Shown here piece by piece: positions 39,928-49,608 of a DNA stretch of 64,000 nt (position 1 is its first letter; each line of letters starts with the position of its first letter). The stretch is from Candidatus Mycolicibacterium alkanivorans (GTDB lineage: Bacteria > Actinomycetota > Actinomycetes > Mycobacteriales > Mycobacteriaceae), in NCBI RefSeq assembly GCF_022760805.1, contig NZ_JAIVFL010000001.1, positions 1,922,001 to 1,986,000 of the forward strand, written 5' to 3'. A program made the translations under genes and the position numbers. The notes under the pieces are model-generated. The model made no database searches, had not been told where the DNA came from, and saw only the letters and a program-made list of their open reading frames with translations.

Positions 39928-40536
39928 ATGGCCGAGAAGTCCGTCGCCGGTTTCTGGTTCGATCCGTTGTGCCCGTGGTGTTGGATCACCTCCCGCTGGA
40001 TCCTCGAGGTCGAGAAGGTCCGCGATATCGACGTGAACTTCCGGGTGATGAGCCTGGCCGTCCTCAACGAGGGCCGTGACCTGCCCGAGGAGTACCGGGA
40101 GGCGCTGAAGCAGGCGTGGGGCCCGGTCCGGGTCGCCATCGCCGCCGAGCAGGCCCGCGGCCGCGAGATCCTCTCGCCGCTCTACACCGCGATGGGCACC
40201 CGCATCCACGACCAAGGCGTCCAGGACTTCGACATCGTCATCAAGGAGTCGCTGGCGGAGGTCGGCCTGCCCGCCGAGCTCGCCGAGGCCGCCGCCACCG
40301 ACAAGTTCGACGACGCGTTGCGCAAGAGCCATCACGAGGGGATGGACGCTGTCGGCGACGACGTCGGGACGCCCACCATCCACGTCAATGGGGTGGCGTT
40401 CTTCGGCCCGGTGCTCTCGCGCATCCCGCGCGGTGAGGAGGCCGGCAAGCTGTGGGATGCCTCGGTGACTTTCGGGTCCTACCCGCACTTCTGGGAGCTG
40501 AAGCGGACGCGGACCGAAGCCCCGCAGTTCGACTGA
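39928..40536 (+). CDS. Mycothiol-dependent DsbA-family oxidoreductase (Rv2466c type)
   Basis: 202 residues from ATG 39928, with GGGAGGAG (39915-39922) 5 bases upstream. DsbA-like thioredoxin fold with the active site [14 protein letters not shown] (CPWC near residues 14-17) and the cis-Pro loop [12 protein letters not shown]. The M. tuberculosis protein is a mycothiol-linked oxidoreductase that also activates the thienopyrimidine TP053. Cytoplasmic; responds to thiol stress. Preceded by a SigH-type promoter. Confidence 0.9.
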   Translation: MAEKSVAGFWFDPLCPWCWITSRWILEVEKVRDIDVNFRVMSLAVLNEGRDLPEEYREALKQAWGPVRVAIAAEQARGREILSPLYTAMGTRIHDQGVQDFDIVIKESLAEVGLPAELAEAAATDKFDDALRKSHHEGMDAVGDDVGTPTIHVNGVAFFGPVLSRIPRGEEAGKLWDASVTFGSYPHFWELKRTRTEAPQFD

Positions 40537-40598
40537 CTTTCACTCTCCGGTTGCGACGCTATCACCGTGAGCTGAGTTCCGTCAGTAAGGTATCGGCC

Positions 40599-41078
<480 letters not shown>

Positions 41079-41081
41079 GCC

Positions 41082-41504
41082 GTGCCGGAAGGCCATACCC
41101 TTCACCGGCTCGCCCGGCTGCATCAGCGCCGCTTCGCCGGCGCCCCGGCGGCCGTGTCGAGCCCGCAGGGCCGCTTCACCGACGCCGCGACGATCGACGG
41201 CCGGGTGTTCACCCGCGCCTCGGTCTGGGGCAAGCACCTGTTCCACCACTACGACGGCGGCCCGATCGTGCACGTGCACCTGGGTCTGTACGGCAGGTTC
41301 ACCGAGTCGCCGGTGCCGATGCCGCCGCCCGTCGGCCAGGTGCGCATGCGGATTGTCGGCGCCGAATGCGGCACCGACCTGCGCGGCCCGACGGCCTGTG
41401 AGGTGGTCGATGAGGCGCAGGTGTCGGCCATCGTGGCCCGGCTCGGGCCCGACCCGCTGCGACGGGACGCCGACCCGGCGCTGCCGTGGGCGCGAATCCG
41501 CTGA
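41082..41504 (+). pseudogene. nei2: Nei-family DNA glycosylase gene (Rv2464c type), truncated
   Basis: 140 residues: only the N-terminal beta-sandwich domain of a Fpg/Nei enzyme. It begins MPEGHTLHRLA (catalytic Pro-2/Glu-3 kept) and has SVWGKHLFHHY and VHVHLGLYGRF. Homology stops at PALPWARI (about 41498), followed by Arg-TGA. Family members are ~260-270 residues; the helix-two-turn-helix and C-terminal zinc finger needed to grip DNA are missing, and no frame from 41505 to 41594 encodes them. The 41505-41594 DNA is GC3-rich and from an unknown source. Probably inactive. Confidence 0.75.
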
Positions 41505-41594
41505 CCTTCGCCACCGCGCTGGTCCTGGGCGCGCCACGCTCGGGCGCCTGGACCTGCAGGAGGCAACCGTGACCGGGCGAATGGAGAGCCGGCT

Positions 41595-42359
41595 TTAGAA
41601 GTCGCCCCCGCCGAAATCCCAGCCGCCGCTGTCGCCCAGGCCGCCGTCTTGGCCGCCCGCGTCCAGACCCTGGTCATAACCCTGGTCGAAGCCTTGGTCG
41701 AAGCCCGAGCCGTAGCCCGTCTCGAACCCCGACGCGTCGTAGCCGACGCCGCCCATGCCGGAGAACAACGCGTCGAACAACAGCACCGAACCAACGCCCC
41801 AGGCGCCGGCGACCAGTGCCGTCTTCCACCACGGCTCGGAATACCAGCCGGCCGGCACCGGACGGCCCGCGACCCGGCCACCCGGGTAGTAGTTCGGCGT
41901 GCGCTGGCTGGGCACGGGGGAGGCCTCGATCTCGCGGCCCTCGAACTGAACCTTGCGGTCCTCGGTGACCGCACCCGCCGCCTTCTGCCCGGCCATCGTC
42001 TCCAGCTCCGGACCGGGATCCATGCCCATCGCAGTGCGCGCGGCGCGCACGTAGAACAGGCCCTCGATAGCGCTTTCCTTGGCCATCATGGCCTGCTTGG
42101 CGGTGGTGGCCTGCTCGATCTGCGACGAAGCCGCGGTGAACCGTTCGGAAGCATCGGCCAGCGCCTGATTGGAAGCGTCGTTGGTTCCGGACAGGTTGAG
42201 CACCTGGCCGCCGAGACGTTCGATCAGCCTCCGCGCGTCAGCCTTGGCGTCGGCGAGTGAGGCGGCCTTGCGATTGCCCGAGGCCCGCGACGAACTCACC
42301 ACCGCCAGCACGATCGCAGCGAGCACGACCAGGATGAGCACCACCAGCACACCGTTCAT
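41595..42359 (-). CDS. Two-span membrane protein with a Gly/Asp/Gln-rich tail
   Basis: 254 residues from ATG 42359. An N-terminal membrane segment (VLVVLILVVLAAIVLAVV) precedes a ~110-residue helical, probable coiled-coil region (LADAKADARRLIERLGGQVL to AKESAIEGLFYVR). A second hydrophobic segment (ALVAGAWGVGSVLLFDALF) follows. The tail has repeats FDQGFDQGYDQGLD and Gly-rich ends. I recognise no family name. It lies between the truncated nei2 and lipP, where M. tuberculosis has no such gene. Its downstream end is 90 bases from the nei2 break. Confidence 0.65.
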   Translation of the reverse strand: MNGVLVVLILVVLAAIVLAVVSSSRASGNRKAASLADAKADARRLIERLGGQVLNLSGTNDASNQALADASERFTAASSQIEQATTAKQAMMAKESAIEGLFYVRAARTAMGMDPGPELETMAGQKAAGAVTEDRKVQFEGREIEASPVPSQRTPNYYPGGRVAGRPVPAGWYSEPWWKTALVAGAWGVGSVLLFDALFSGMGGVGYDASGFETGYGSGFDQGFDQGYDQGLDAGGQDGGLGDSGGWDFGGGDF

Positions 42360-42414
42360 GGCGTCCACAGTACCGATCCCTGTGAATGTGCCCTCGCGGA
42401 GGAGAATTAGCTCG

Positions 42415-43596
42415 TCAGAGCACGCCGAGAGCGCGGTAGACCGCGTCACTCAACGCGGCGCTGCGCGGGTCGGCATTGCACTTGGTGGCGTCGAAGTAAT
42501 TCATCACGTAGGCGTAGCCGATGCGGTGCTCGAGGTCGACGAACCCGTAGGAGCCGCCCGATCCGCCGTGGCCGAAGCTGCGCAGGTTCGGTCCGGCGAC
42601 CCCACGCTGGTTGAGCATGTAGCCCAGACCCCAGCCGTGATCGGCGACCCGGGCACCGAGCACCAGGTCGGCGTCGAAGCCGCCCTGCGAGATGCGCACC
42701 GATTCCAGATGCTCGCGGCTGAGCAGCTTCTCCTGCGCCAGCCCGTTGTAGAACGTGGCCAGGCCCAGTGCCGAGACGTGTCCGTTGGTGCCCGGGAATT
42801 GGCAGGTGCGCCACAGCGCGAGCTCGTTGGAGCCGAGTTCGTCGTCGGGGACGAAGCCCATCGCGACCGACAGCCCGGCCATCGGATGCTCGTCGAGGGA
42901 GGTCGGATCTCCCGGCGCCCGGCCGGTGGCCAGGACGTCGCGGATGTGCGGCTTGTTGACCATCTCCGCGCAGCGAGAGTGTTCGGCCTCCGGCAGGCCG
43001 ATGTGCACGTCGATCCCCATGGGCTGGGCGATTTCGGTCCGCAGGTACTGGCCGATCGTGCGCCCGGTGACGCGGCGGACCACCTCACCGAGAATGAAGC
43101 CGAAGGTCACCATGTGGTAGCCCTGCGCGGTCCCCGGTGGCCACCACGGCTCGGCGGCGGCGAGGTCGGCGCACACCCGGTCCCAGTCGGTGGTGTCGCT
43201 CCAGTGCATGCGGGTGCGCGGGCCGATGACCCCGGAGCGGTGTCCCAGCACCGAGGCGACCGTGATGTCCTGCTTCCCGTTCTGGGCGAACTCCGGCCAG
43301 TACACGGCGACCGGGGCATACAGGTCGATCTCGCCGCGGTCGGCCAGCAGGTGCACGCACGTGCTCGTCAGGCCCTTGGTTCCGGAAAAAATACTGGCCA
43401 GGGTGTTCTGTCGCCACTGCCGTCGCCGGCGGGCGTCGGCGTAGCCGCCCCACAGGTTGACCACCAGATCCCCATCGACCCACACGGCCACCGCGGCGCC
43501 GACCTCGTCACCAGCGGTGAAGTTCTTCTCGAAGGCGTCGCGGACCGCGCCAAAACCCGCGGCACAGGCACCGCCGATGGGTATGTGGTCGCTCAA
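42415..43596 (-). CDS. lipP: Beta-lactamase-fold esterase LipP
   Basis: 393 residues from ATG 43596. Class C beta-lactamase-like fold with the Ser-x-x-Lys motif in FSGTKGLTS (residues ~73-76) and a Tyr region in TAQGYHMVTFG, then GHGGSGGSYGFVD near the C-terminus (HGG in place of KTG). It belongs to the carboxylesterase subfamily of that fold. Orthologue Rv2463 LipP. No signal peptide, so cytoplasmic esterase activity is expected. Confidence 0.85.
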   Translation of the reverse strand: MSDHIPIGGACAAGFGAVRDAFEKNFTAGDEVGAAVAVWVDGDLVVNLWGGYADARRRRQWRQNTLASIFSGTKGLTSTCVHLLADRGEIDLYAPVAVYWPEFAQNGKQDITVASVLGHRSGVIGPRTRMHWSDTTDWDRVCADLAAAEPWWPPGTAQGYHMVTFGFILGEVVRRVTGRTIGQYLRTEIAQPMGIDVHIGLPEAEHSRCAEMVNKPHIRDVLATGRAPGDPTSLDEHPMAGLSVAMGFVPDDELGSNELALWRTCQFPGTNGHVSALGLATFYNGLAQEKLLSREHLESVRISQGGFDADLVLGARVADHGWGLGYMLNQRGVAGPNLRSFGHGGSGGSYGFVDLEHRIGYAYVMNYFDATKCNADPRSAALSDAVYRALGVL

Positions 43597-43804
43597 CGGG
43601 CCTCCTGGCCGACGGTCCCGACCGGGGCTGCCCGCCGGGTGCTGAAGCTGAATCTACGGAGGTGACGGTACCCACGAAAGCTGAGAGGACGATTGGAGCG
43701 AAATCGAAACCGCGTCGTGATTAGCGCTGGCGCTCATCGATTTGTTCACCCGGAGTTTCCTGCCGATTCCGCGTTCACGCAGGTGCTTGCGTCACGATTC
43801 TGGG

Positions 43805-45478
43805 GTGGAGATTCCCGACACCGGTATCCCGCCGGCGCTGGCCACCCGGATGACGATCGCCGAGCAGTACGAGTGGCATCAGACGTATCTGCGCCGGCAC
43901 CGGGGTTCCCGGCGCAACTTCCTGCGCGAATCCGCGGCTGCGGCGGCCGTCGCCGCGGTGGGAGCTGCCCCGTTCGGGCACCGGGCGTACGCCCAGGATG
44001 CACCGCTGGGGGTGGCCGGCCGGCGAGTTGGATACGGGTCGGACGCCTCGAGCCAGCTGCGGCTGGCCGCCCAGCTGTCGCGCAATCCGGGCCGAACCAA
44101 AGTCTTCGTCGACCACGGCCCGACACCGGGACTGGGTGCGACGGTCGAGGCGGAAGTCCGCAACCTGGTGACACAGATCCCCGACAGCGCCGGCGGAGTG
44201 CTGTCGGCCGAGCAGTTCTATGTCCACGCCCCGGTGGACAGCCTGCCCGGGCACACGCCGCACTTCTACCGCTGGCGCACCGACGACGGTTTCGTCAGCG
44301 ACGTGCGGTCCGCGACCACCGCGATGCCCAGTGCGCGAAATACCGTGGGCTGGTTCCGGTTCACGATGATGGGCGACCAGGGCACCGACGAAACGCCGAC
44401 GCTTCCGCCGGGCCGTCCGCCCGGAATCTACGACGACAACTACTACAAACCCGATAACGACCCGTCGGTCGCGCACACCGAGAACGTGCTCAACCAGATC
44501 ATCGCCTCGCGCCCCGACTTCCACGTGCTGGCGGGCGACATCGCCTATGCTGACCCGTCCGGCGCTGGCAAACCCCCGCAATTCGTGCGAAAAGGTGATC
44601 CCCCCAAGGGGTTCGACAAGTTCAACCCCTACGTGTGGGACGTCTATCTGGGCTCCATCGAGGCCAGTGCGTCGACGACGCCGTGGATGTTCGCCACCGG
44701 CAACCACGATATGGAAGCCGCTTACCCGGTGCATGGCTACGGCGGGCACCTTGCGCGGCTGGACTTCCCGGGCAACGGTCCGGCGGGCTGCCCATCGGTC
44801 TATTCGTTCACCTACGGCAACGTCGCGGTGTTCTCGCTGGACGCCAACGACGTCAGCTATGAGATCACCACCAACACGGGTTACTCGCACGGGGCGCAAA
44901 ACAGTTGGGTGGAAAGGACATTGGCCGCGCATCGGGCCAATCCCGACATCGACTTCATTGTCGCCTTCTTCCACCACTGCGCATACTCCACGGTCGCCGA
45001 CCACGCCAGCGACGGGGGCGTGCGGGCGGCCTGGGAGCCGCTGTTCGACCGCTACCAGGTCGATTTGGTGCTCCAGGGTCACAACCACGCCTTCGAACGG
45101 ACCGACCCCGTCCGGGATGGGGCGCCCACCCGGGCTGCCGAGGACAACGCGATCGTCTACCCGGAAACCGACGGCACGGTCTACTACACGGTGGGATCGG
45201 CCGGGCGGCCGCGGTACGACTTCCAGCCCGGGGAGCAGGAGAGCTACCGCGGTCACGAGGTGCCCGACACTTTCGTGCCCAACAGCTACGTCTGGACGGC
45301 CGACGGTCACAAGCAGGCCGAGGGTGTCGGCTGGTCGCGAGTGCGGTTCCGCAACTACGCGTTCATCCGCGTCGACGTGCGGCCCGGAAACCTGATGAGC
45401 GAGATGGACGTGACGGCCGTCGACGAGTACGGCCGGGAGTTCGACAAGCTGACCTACCGCCGTCCGGTCCGCAGCTGA
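43805..45478 (+). CDS. Purple acid phosphatase-like metallophosphoesterase, Tat-exported
   Basis: 557 residues from GTG 43805 (TTG 43742 and ATG 43850 are alternatives). A twin-arginine signal is present: GSRRNFLRESAAAAAVAAVGA. An N-terminal fibronectin-like region comes first. The dimetal motifs then appear in order: MMGDQGT, LAGDIAYAD, GNHDME, FFHHCAYS and GHNHAFER. This is the purple acid phosphatase set (GDxG, GDxxY, GNHD/E, VxxH, GHxH; the fourth has FHH). Homologous to M. tuberculosis Rv2577. Acts outside the membrane to release phosphate from organic esters. Confidence 0.85.
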   Translation: MEIPDTGIPPALATRMTIAEQYEWHQTYLRRHRGSRRNFLRESAAAAAVAAVGAAPFGHRAYAQDAPLGVAGRRVGYGSDASSQLRLAAQLSRNPGRTKVFVDHGPTPGLGATVEAEVRNLVTQIPDSAGGVLSAEQFYVHAPVDSLPGHTPHFYRWRTDDGFVSDVRSATTAMPSARNTVGWFRFTMMGDQGTDETPTLPPGRPPGIYDDNYYKPDNDPSVAHTENVLNQIIASRPDFHVLAGDIAYADPSGAGKPPQFVRKGDPPKGFDKFNPYVWDVYLGSIEASASTTPWMFATGNHDMEAAYPVHGYGGHLARLDFPGNGPAGCPSVYSFTYGNVAVFSLDANDVSYEITTNTGYSHGAQNSWVERTLAAHRANPDIDFIVAFFHHCAYSTVADHASDGGVRAAWEPLFDRYQVDLVLQGHNHAFERTDPVRDGAPTRAAEDNAIVYPETDGTVYYTVGSAGRPRYDFQPGEQESYRGHEVPDTFVPNSYVWTADGHKQAEGVGWSRVRFRNYAFIRVDVRPGNLMSEMDVTAVDEYGREFDKLTYRRPVRS

Positions 45479-45536
45479 CGTCTTCGGCTCAGGTTCCTGC
45501 GAACCGCACGTCAGTGCACTATGGTTCGGTTCACCC

Positions 45537-47120
45537 ATGTCTCGTACAGTGCTGGCCCTGCTATCGGTGGGCGTGCTCGCGCTTGCCGGATGCGGTGCGC
45601 GCCATCACCCGGATTCGGCCCCGGCACAAGCGATTACGGGACCGTTTGTTGTCCTGCTGGACGCCTCGACCAACCTCGGCGAATCCCACGCGCAGGCCGT
45701 GCAGCTCACCGCCGAACTCCGCGGCACTCAGCCTCCGGACCGGTTGCAGCGGTGGGCGTCGGCCAACGGTCTGTCGGTGCATTGGCAGCCGGGCGCCGGT
45801 TGGGCGGTGTTGCTGGGCCCGCCGGCCAGGGTCGCCGCCGCGCTGGGCGTGCCGGTGCGCGACTACCGCAGCCCGCTCGGCGAGCAATTCTATGCCTCAC
45901 CGCAGCAGCCGGCGGTGCCTGCGGCACTGCGTGATTCGGTGTCGGGGCTGGGCCGGATCCTGAGCTACACCCCGTACCACTCGAGCAGCCCGTCGATTCG
46001 GCCACTTCCCAACGACGTGCCCGACCACAGCCTGCCGCCGGATGCGCTGCGCACCATCTACAACGTGCGGCCGTTGGCCGACGCCGGCTACACCGGCAAG
46101 CACACCACCATCGTGGTGTTCGCGTTCGACGGTTTCGACCAGGCCGACCTCGACATGTATGCCCAGACCTACGGACTGCCCAAATTCACCCCCGAGGTCG
46201 TCGGCGGGATGCCCGAGCAGCGCAACAACGAGGCCTCGATGGACCTGCAGGTGGCCCATGCGCTGGCGCCCGATGCGCGCAAGGTCCTGGTCAACGCCCG
46301 TCCGACGGTCGAGGGCGGGGGTACCTACGTCAAGATTGCCGAACTGATGCAGGACGTGGTCCGGCGCTTCCCTGGGGCGGTGTGGAGCCTGTCGATCGGG
46401 TGGGGCTGCGACCGGATGATCACCGCCGCCGATTTGGCTCCGGTCCGCGAAGCGGTGGCCGGCGCGGTGTCACGGGGCACCACGGTGTTCAACGCCAGCG
46501 GTGATCTTGCCGGTCTGGAATGCAAACGTGGCCACGACTGGTCGGCCCCGCCCGGCCCGTCAGACGTCGGCCTGGATGCGGTCGCCTCACTGCCGGAGGT
46601 GACGACCGTCGGGGGCACCTCCCTGTCGACCGACGAGCACTATCAGTGGCTCGCCGAACTCGGGTGGAGCGATGGGCCCCTGACCCAGGGCAGCAGCGGC
46701 GGGATCTCTGCCTTGTTCGAGCGTCCGCCGTGGCAGACCGCGGCGCATGACACCGGGTTGCGCCGTCTGACCCCCGATGTGTCGGCCGTCGCCGACACCG
46801 CCACCGGTGCCGTCATCGTCCTTCGTCAGCAGCTGGTCGTCGGCGGCGGCACATCGCAGGCGGCGCCGCTGTGGGCCGGCATCGCCGCGGTGATGAACCA
46901 GTTCCTCATCGACAGAGGGGGACGCTCGCTGGGGGGGCTCAACCCGACCCTGTACCATATCGCCGCCGGTGCCACCCGGCCTGCCTTTCACGACATCGTC
47001 CTGGGCACCAATGCGGTCGCCGTGGCCGGCCCGGGCTACGACATGGTGACCGGTCTGGGCACCCCCAACGTCGACAACCTGGCCCGCGATATCCTCGACG
47101 TCCAGCGGGGGGTGGCGTGA
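45537..47120 (+). CDS. Sedolisin (S53) family peptidase lipoprotein
   Basis: 527 residues. Lipoprotein signal with lipobox LALAGC (acylated Cys near residue 19). An N-terminal S53 prodomain covers ~20-150 (DRLQRWASANGLSVHW, VAAALGVPVRDYRS). The catalytic domain has the Glu-Asp pair in NNEASMDLQVAHALAP and the nucleophile Ser in GGTSQAAPLWAG. A C-terminal calcium-type motif sits near VTGLGTPNVDNL. Anchored outside the membrane. GTGA overlap with the next gene; three genes form one unit. Confidence 0.85.
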   Translation: MSRTVLALLSVGVLALAGCGARHHPDSAPAQAITGPFVVLLDASTNLGESHAQAVQLTAELRGTQPPDRLQRWASANGLSVHWQPGAGWAVLLGPPARVAAALGVPVRDYRSPLGEQFYASPQQPAVPAALRDSVSGLGRILSYTPYHSSSPSIRPLPNDVPDHSLPPDALRTIYNVRPLADAGYTGKHTTIVVFAFDGFDQADLDMYAQTYGLPKFTPEVVGGMPEQRNNEASMDLQVAHALAPDARKVLVNARPTVEGGGTYVKIAELMQDVVRRFPGAVWSLSIGWGCDRMITAADLAPVREAVAGAVSRGTTVFNASGDLAGLECKRGHDWSAPPGPSDVGLDAVASLPEVTTVGGTSLSTDEHYQWLAELGWSDGPLTQGSSGGISALFERPPWQTAAHDTGLRRLTPDVSAVADTATGAVIVLRQQLVVGGGTSQAAPLWAGIAAVMNQFLIDRGGRSLGGLNPTLYHIAAGATRPAFHDIVLGTNAVAVAGPGYDMVTGLGTPNVDNLARDILDVQRGVA

Positions 47121-48301
47121 CCACGCAAATTGAGACCATGCCATGCCGGCTGTGCGGGCACGACGTACCGGCAGGCAGGTTCTGTGGACGGTGTGGCGCA
47201 CGGCTGGTGCACGAACGCGGCAGCGGCCCGGACTGGTTGCGGGTCAACGCTTTTGTCGCGGCGCCGGGCGAGAGCGTTCTGCAGCCGTCGTTGGTCAGCT
47301 CGATGTTTCCGCACTTGCCGCGCCGCTCGCACGGCACGTTCCGCGTCGGACTGGCGCTCGTGCTGGCGGTGTTGGTCGCGTTCTGCTTGCTGCACTGGTA
47401 TGTGCCGATGGTGGCGGTGGCGACCTTCGCCCCGCTACTGCTGTTCGTGATCTACCTGACCGAGACCGGCGTCATCGCTGACCTGCCGTGGCGGGTCTGG
47501 GTGTTGACCGTGGTGCTCGGCATTGCGGTCGGGGTGGGGTGGGCGCTGCTGACCAGCACCGTCGTCGCCGAGTACTACAGCCTGGGACTCGGGACCGAGA
47601 TGCCAACGGCCCGGCTGGTGCGGGACGCGCTGGTGATCCCGTTCGGGGGCCTGCTGGCGATGCAGCTGCCGACCATACTGGTTCGGCTGACTCGACCACC
47701 AGACCGAGAATCGTTGTACGGCTTTGCCATTGGTGTACTCGGAGCGACGGTGTTCGCGGTCACGGTGACGATGGTCCGGATGGTCCAGGAGATCGATGCC
47801 GGCATCACCATCAGCGATCAGCCCGTCACCGATCTGTTGATCGAGGCCGGCGTCCGAGGGCTCACCATGCCCCTGACCGCGGCGTCGGTCGGCGGCCTGA
47901 TCGGGATCGTGCTGTGGTACTCGCGGCGGCCGGACAGTTCCCGTGTTCGTCAGCTGGCGGTCGGCGGGCTGGCGCTGGTGGTTGCGGCCGCGGCCTACGC
48001 CAACGTCGGGCTGGTCGAGGTGCTGCAGATCGCCTCGGACCTCCAGTTTTTGGTGCACGTGGTGCTCGCCCTGGCGGCGGTGGTGGCCCTGCGGGTGGGG
48101 ATGCAGGTGGCGGTGCTGCACGAGCCGCAGGACCCGCTTCATGTCGAGTTGCCGATCTTGTGCCCGAGCTGTGGGCACGTCGTCCCCGATGTGGCGTTCT
48201 GCCCTGCATGCGGTGTCGCCGCGCACGCCGCGTCGCGGACGTCGCGAGCGGCGCGTCGACGCGACCGGCCGCAACCGGGCACCGAGTTGGTGGACCGATG
48301 A
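47117..48301 (+). CDS. Polytopic membrane protein with N- and C-terminal zinc ribbons
   Basis: 394 residues from GTG 47117. An N-terminal zinc ribbon (CRLCGHDVPAGRFCGRCG, two CxxC pairs) is followed by a soluble stretch (WLRVNAFVAAPGESVLQP), about eight membrane segments, and a second zinc ribbon (CPSCGHVVPDVAFCPACG). A basic Arg-rich tail ends the protein. It resembles PrsW-type membrane proteins in layout, but I do not see the EExxK and HxxxD protease motifs, so I do not call it a protease. Overlaps both neighbours by 4 bases. Confidence 0.7.
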   Translation: MTTQIETMPCRLCGHDVPAGRFCGRCGARLVHERGSGPDWLRVNAFVAAPGESVLQPSLVSSMFPHLPRRSHGTFRVGLALVLAVLVAFCLLHWYVPMVAVATFAPLLLFVIYLTETGVIADLPWRVWVLTVVLGIAVGVGWALLTSTVVAEYYSLGLGTEMPTARLVRDALVIPFGGLLAMQLPTILVRLTRPPDRESLYGFAIGVLGATVFAVTVTMVRMVQEIDAGITISDQPVTDLLIEAGVRGLTMPLTAASVGGLIGIVLWYSRRPDSSRVRQLAVGGLALVVAAAAYANVGLVEVLQIASDLQFLVHVVLALAAVVALRVGMQVAVLHEPQDPLHVELPILCPSCGHVVPDVAFCPACGVAAHAASRTSRAARRRDRPQPGTELVDR

Positions 48302-49035
48302 GTACGCCGTCGGTGACGCGCGAACTCGCTCCGGGCTATTCGGTGCTTTCGGGCTCGTATACGGCCCTGCCGCTGCCGTACACGTCCCTGCGGCGGCTGC
48401 TGCTGCTTCTGGCGGCAGGCCTGTCGGCGGTGGTCGGTGCGATGACCGCGGCGTCGGTACTGACCGCTACCCCGGCGGTTCGCTTCACCTGCCCGCCGGA
48501 CTGTGGCCGCCCGCCCACCGGGGTCCCGGTTCAAGCCAACCCGCGCTTCACTGCCGCCGACGGCTCCTTCTCGGTCGCCTACCCGGGACCCGGGTCGGCC
48601 TATGCCATCACCACGGAGGACACCGGCGTCGACGCGAATTTCACCGGCGGCGACGGGGGCGCGATGGAGCTGTTCGCCGTTCCCGCCAATGGCCGGACGG
48701 CCGAGCAAGTCGTCGACGATCTCGTGCGCGAGAACTCGCCGGATGCGACGGTGGCCTACGTTCTGCCGAACGCGACGGTGGGCTACCAGCTCGGCTACGG
48801 CGCCGTCCTCGACGTCTACCCACAAGGCTCGACCGGCCTTGCCCGGCGCAACCGCATCGTCGTGATGGCCGCGGTGAAGAACGACCTGGCGCTCATCGGC
48901 GCCGCGATCGGCCCGTATCACCCGTTCCGGCCGGGTGACGGCCCCAGCTTGCCGTCGGGAGCGAACCTGCAACTCGCCGAGGATTTGGGCAAGTACATCA
49001 ACAGCTTTCAGTGGAAGGGTGACCCACCGCGCTAG
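48298..49035 (+). CDS. Membrane-anchored exported protein of the sedolisin unit
   Basis: 245 residues from ATG 48298 (ATGA overlap). A short cytoplasmic start is followed by one membrane segment (LLLLLAAGLSAVVGAMTAAS). The outer domain is about 180 residues: Cys-containing TCPPDCGRPPTG, FTAADGSFSVAYPGPGSAY and LALIGAAIGPYHPF. I recognise no named family. Together with the lipoprotease and the zinc-ribbon protein it suggests an envelope complex; this one could be a partner or substrate of the peptidase. Confidence 0.65.
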   Translation: MSTPSVTRELAPGYSVLSGSYTALPLPYTSLRRLLLLLAAGLSAVVGAMTAASVLTATPAVRFTCPPDCGRPPTGVPVQANPRFTAADGSFSVAYPGPGSAYAITTEDTGVDANFTGGDGGAMELFAVPANGRTAEQVVDDLVRENSPDATVAYVLPNATVGYQLGYGAVLDVYPQGSTGLARRNRIVVMAAVKNDLALIGAAIGPYHPFRPGDGPSLPSGANLQLAEDLGKYINSFQWKGDPPR

Positions 49036-49274
49036 CCGTCACCCCCGCGCACTGTGGCCGGTTCCTCGTCCTGACCCCGACTTGCGTGCGGTGTTGGACC
49101 CGGACCCACACATTGTCCCGCGTGTCACCTTGACGACTGATCCGTACGCTGGTTCGGCGGCCTGCTGCGCCCGCTGTTCGGACCGGGCATCCCTGAGATC
49201 ACCGCACCCGCTGCCGGTCATGACAACGGAGCAGGTAGGAGGGCTGCCGAACGCATGTTCGGCCCACTCGGTGG

Positions 49275-49345
49275 AGCGGGCGACGGGAATCGAACCCGCG
49301 TAGCTAGTTTGGAAGACTAGGGCTCTACCATTGAGCTACGCCCGC
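49275..49345 (-). tRNA. tRNA-Gly (anticodon TCC)
   Basis: The complement folds with acceptor GCGGGCG/CGCCCGC, D arm GCTCAATGGTAGAGC, anticodon stem CTAGT/ACTAG around loop CTTCCAA (TCC at 34-36), and T arm CGGGTTCGATTCCCG. CCA is not encoded. Opposite strand to the tRNA-Pro that follows. Confidence 0.93.
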
Positions 49346-49481
49346 GTGCAGTGTGCGAGCCCAAATGTACCGGCGCCGACCAGATCAAATCCAATCGGAC
49401 CTCCTCGACCCCGTGCCGTCGAGGTCGATTGCGGTTGACCGGGTGTTGGGCCGTAGGATCGCGACGCGAGAAGCACAGCAC

Positions 49482-49555
49482 CGGGGTGTAGCGCAGCTTG
49501 GTAGCGCATCCGCTTTGGGAGCGGAAGGCCGCAGGTTCAAATCCTGTCACCCCGA
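49482..49555 (+). tRNA. tRNA-Pro (anticodon TGG)
   Basis: Acceptor CGGGGTG pairs with CACCCCG; D arm GCGCAGCTTGGTAGCGC; anticodon stem TCCGC/GCGGA with TGG in the loop TTTGGGA; T arm GCAGGTTCAAATCCTGT. Discriminator A at 49555. It lies 54 bases before the trigger factor GTG on the same strand. Confidence 0.93.
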
Positions 49556-49608
49556 CACGCCCTGACAACCGCAGATCGTCCGAGAACACCGACCCGAGGA
49601 GTACCGCA

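Noticed and set aside
47117..48301. PrsW-type intramembrane protease call for the zinc-ribbon membrane protein
   Set aside because: The overall layout is similar, but the EExxK and HxxxD motifs needed for that call were not found.
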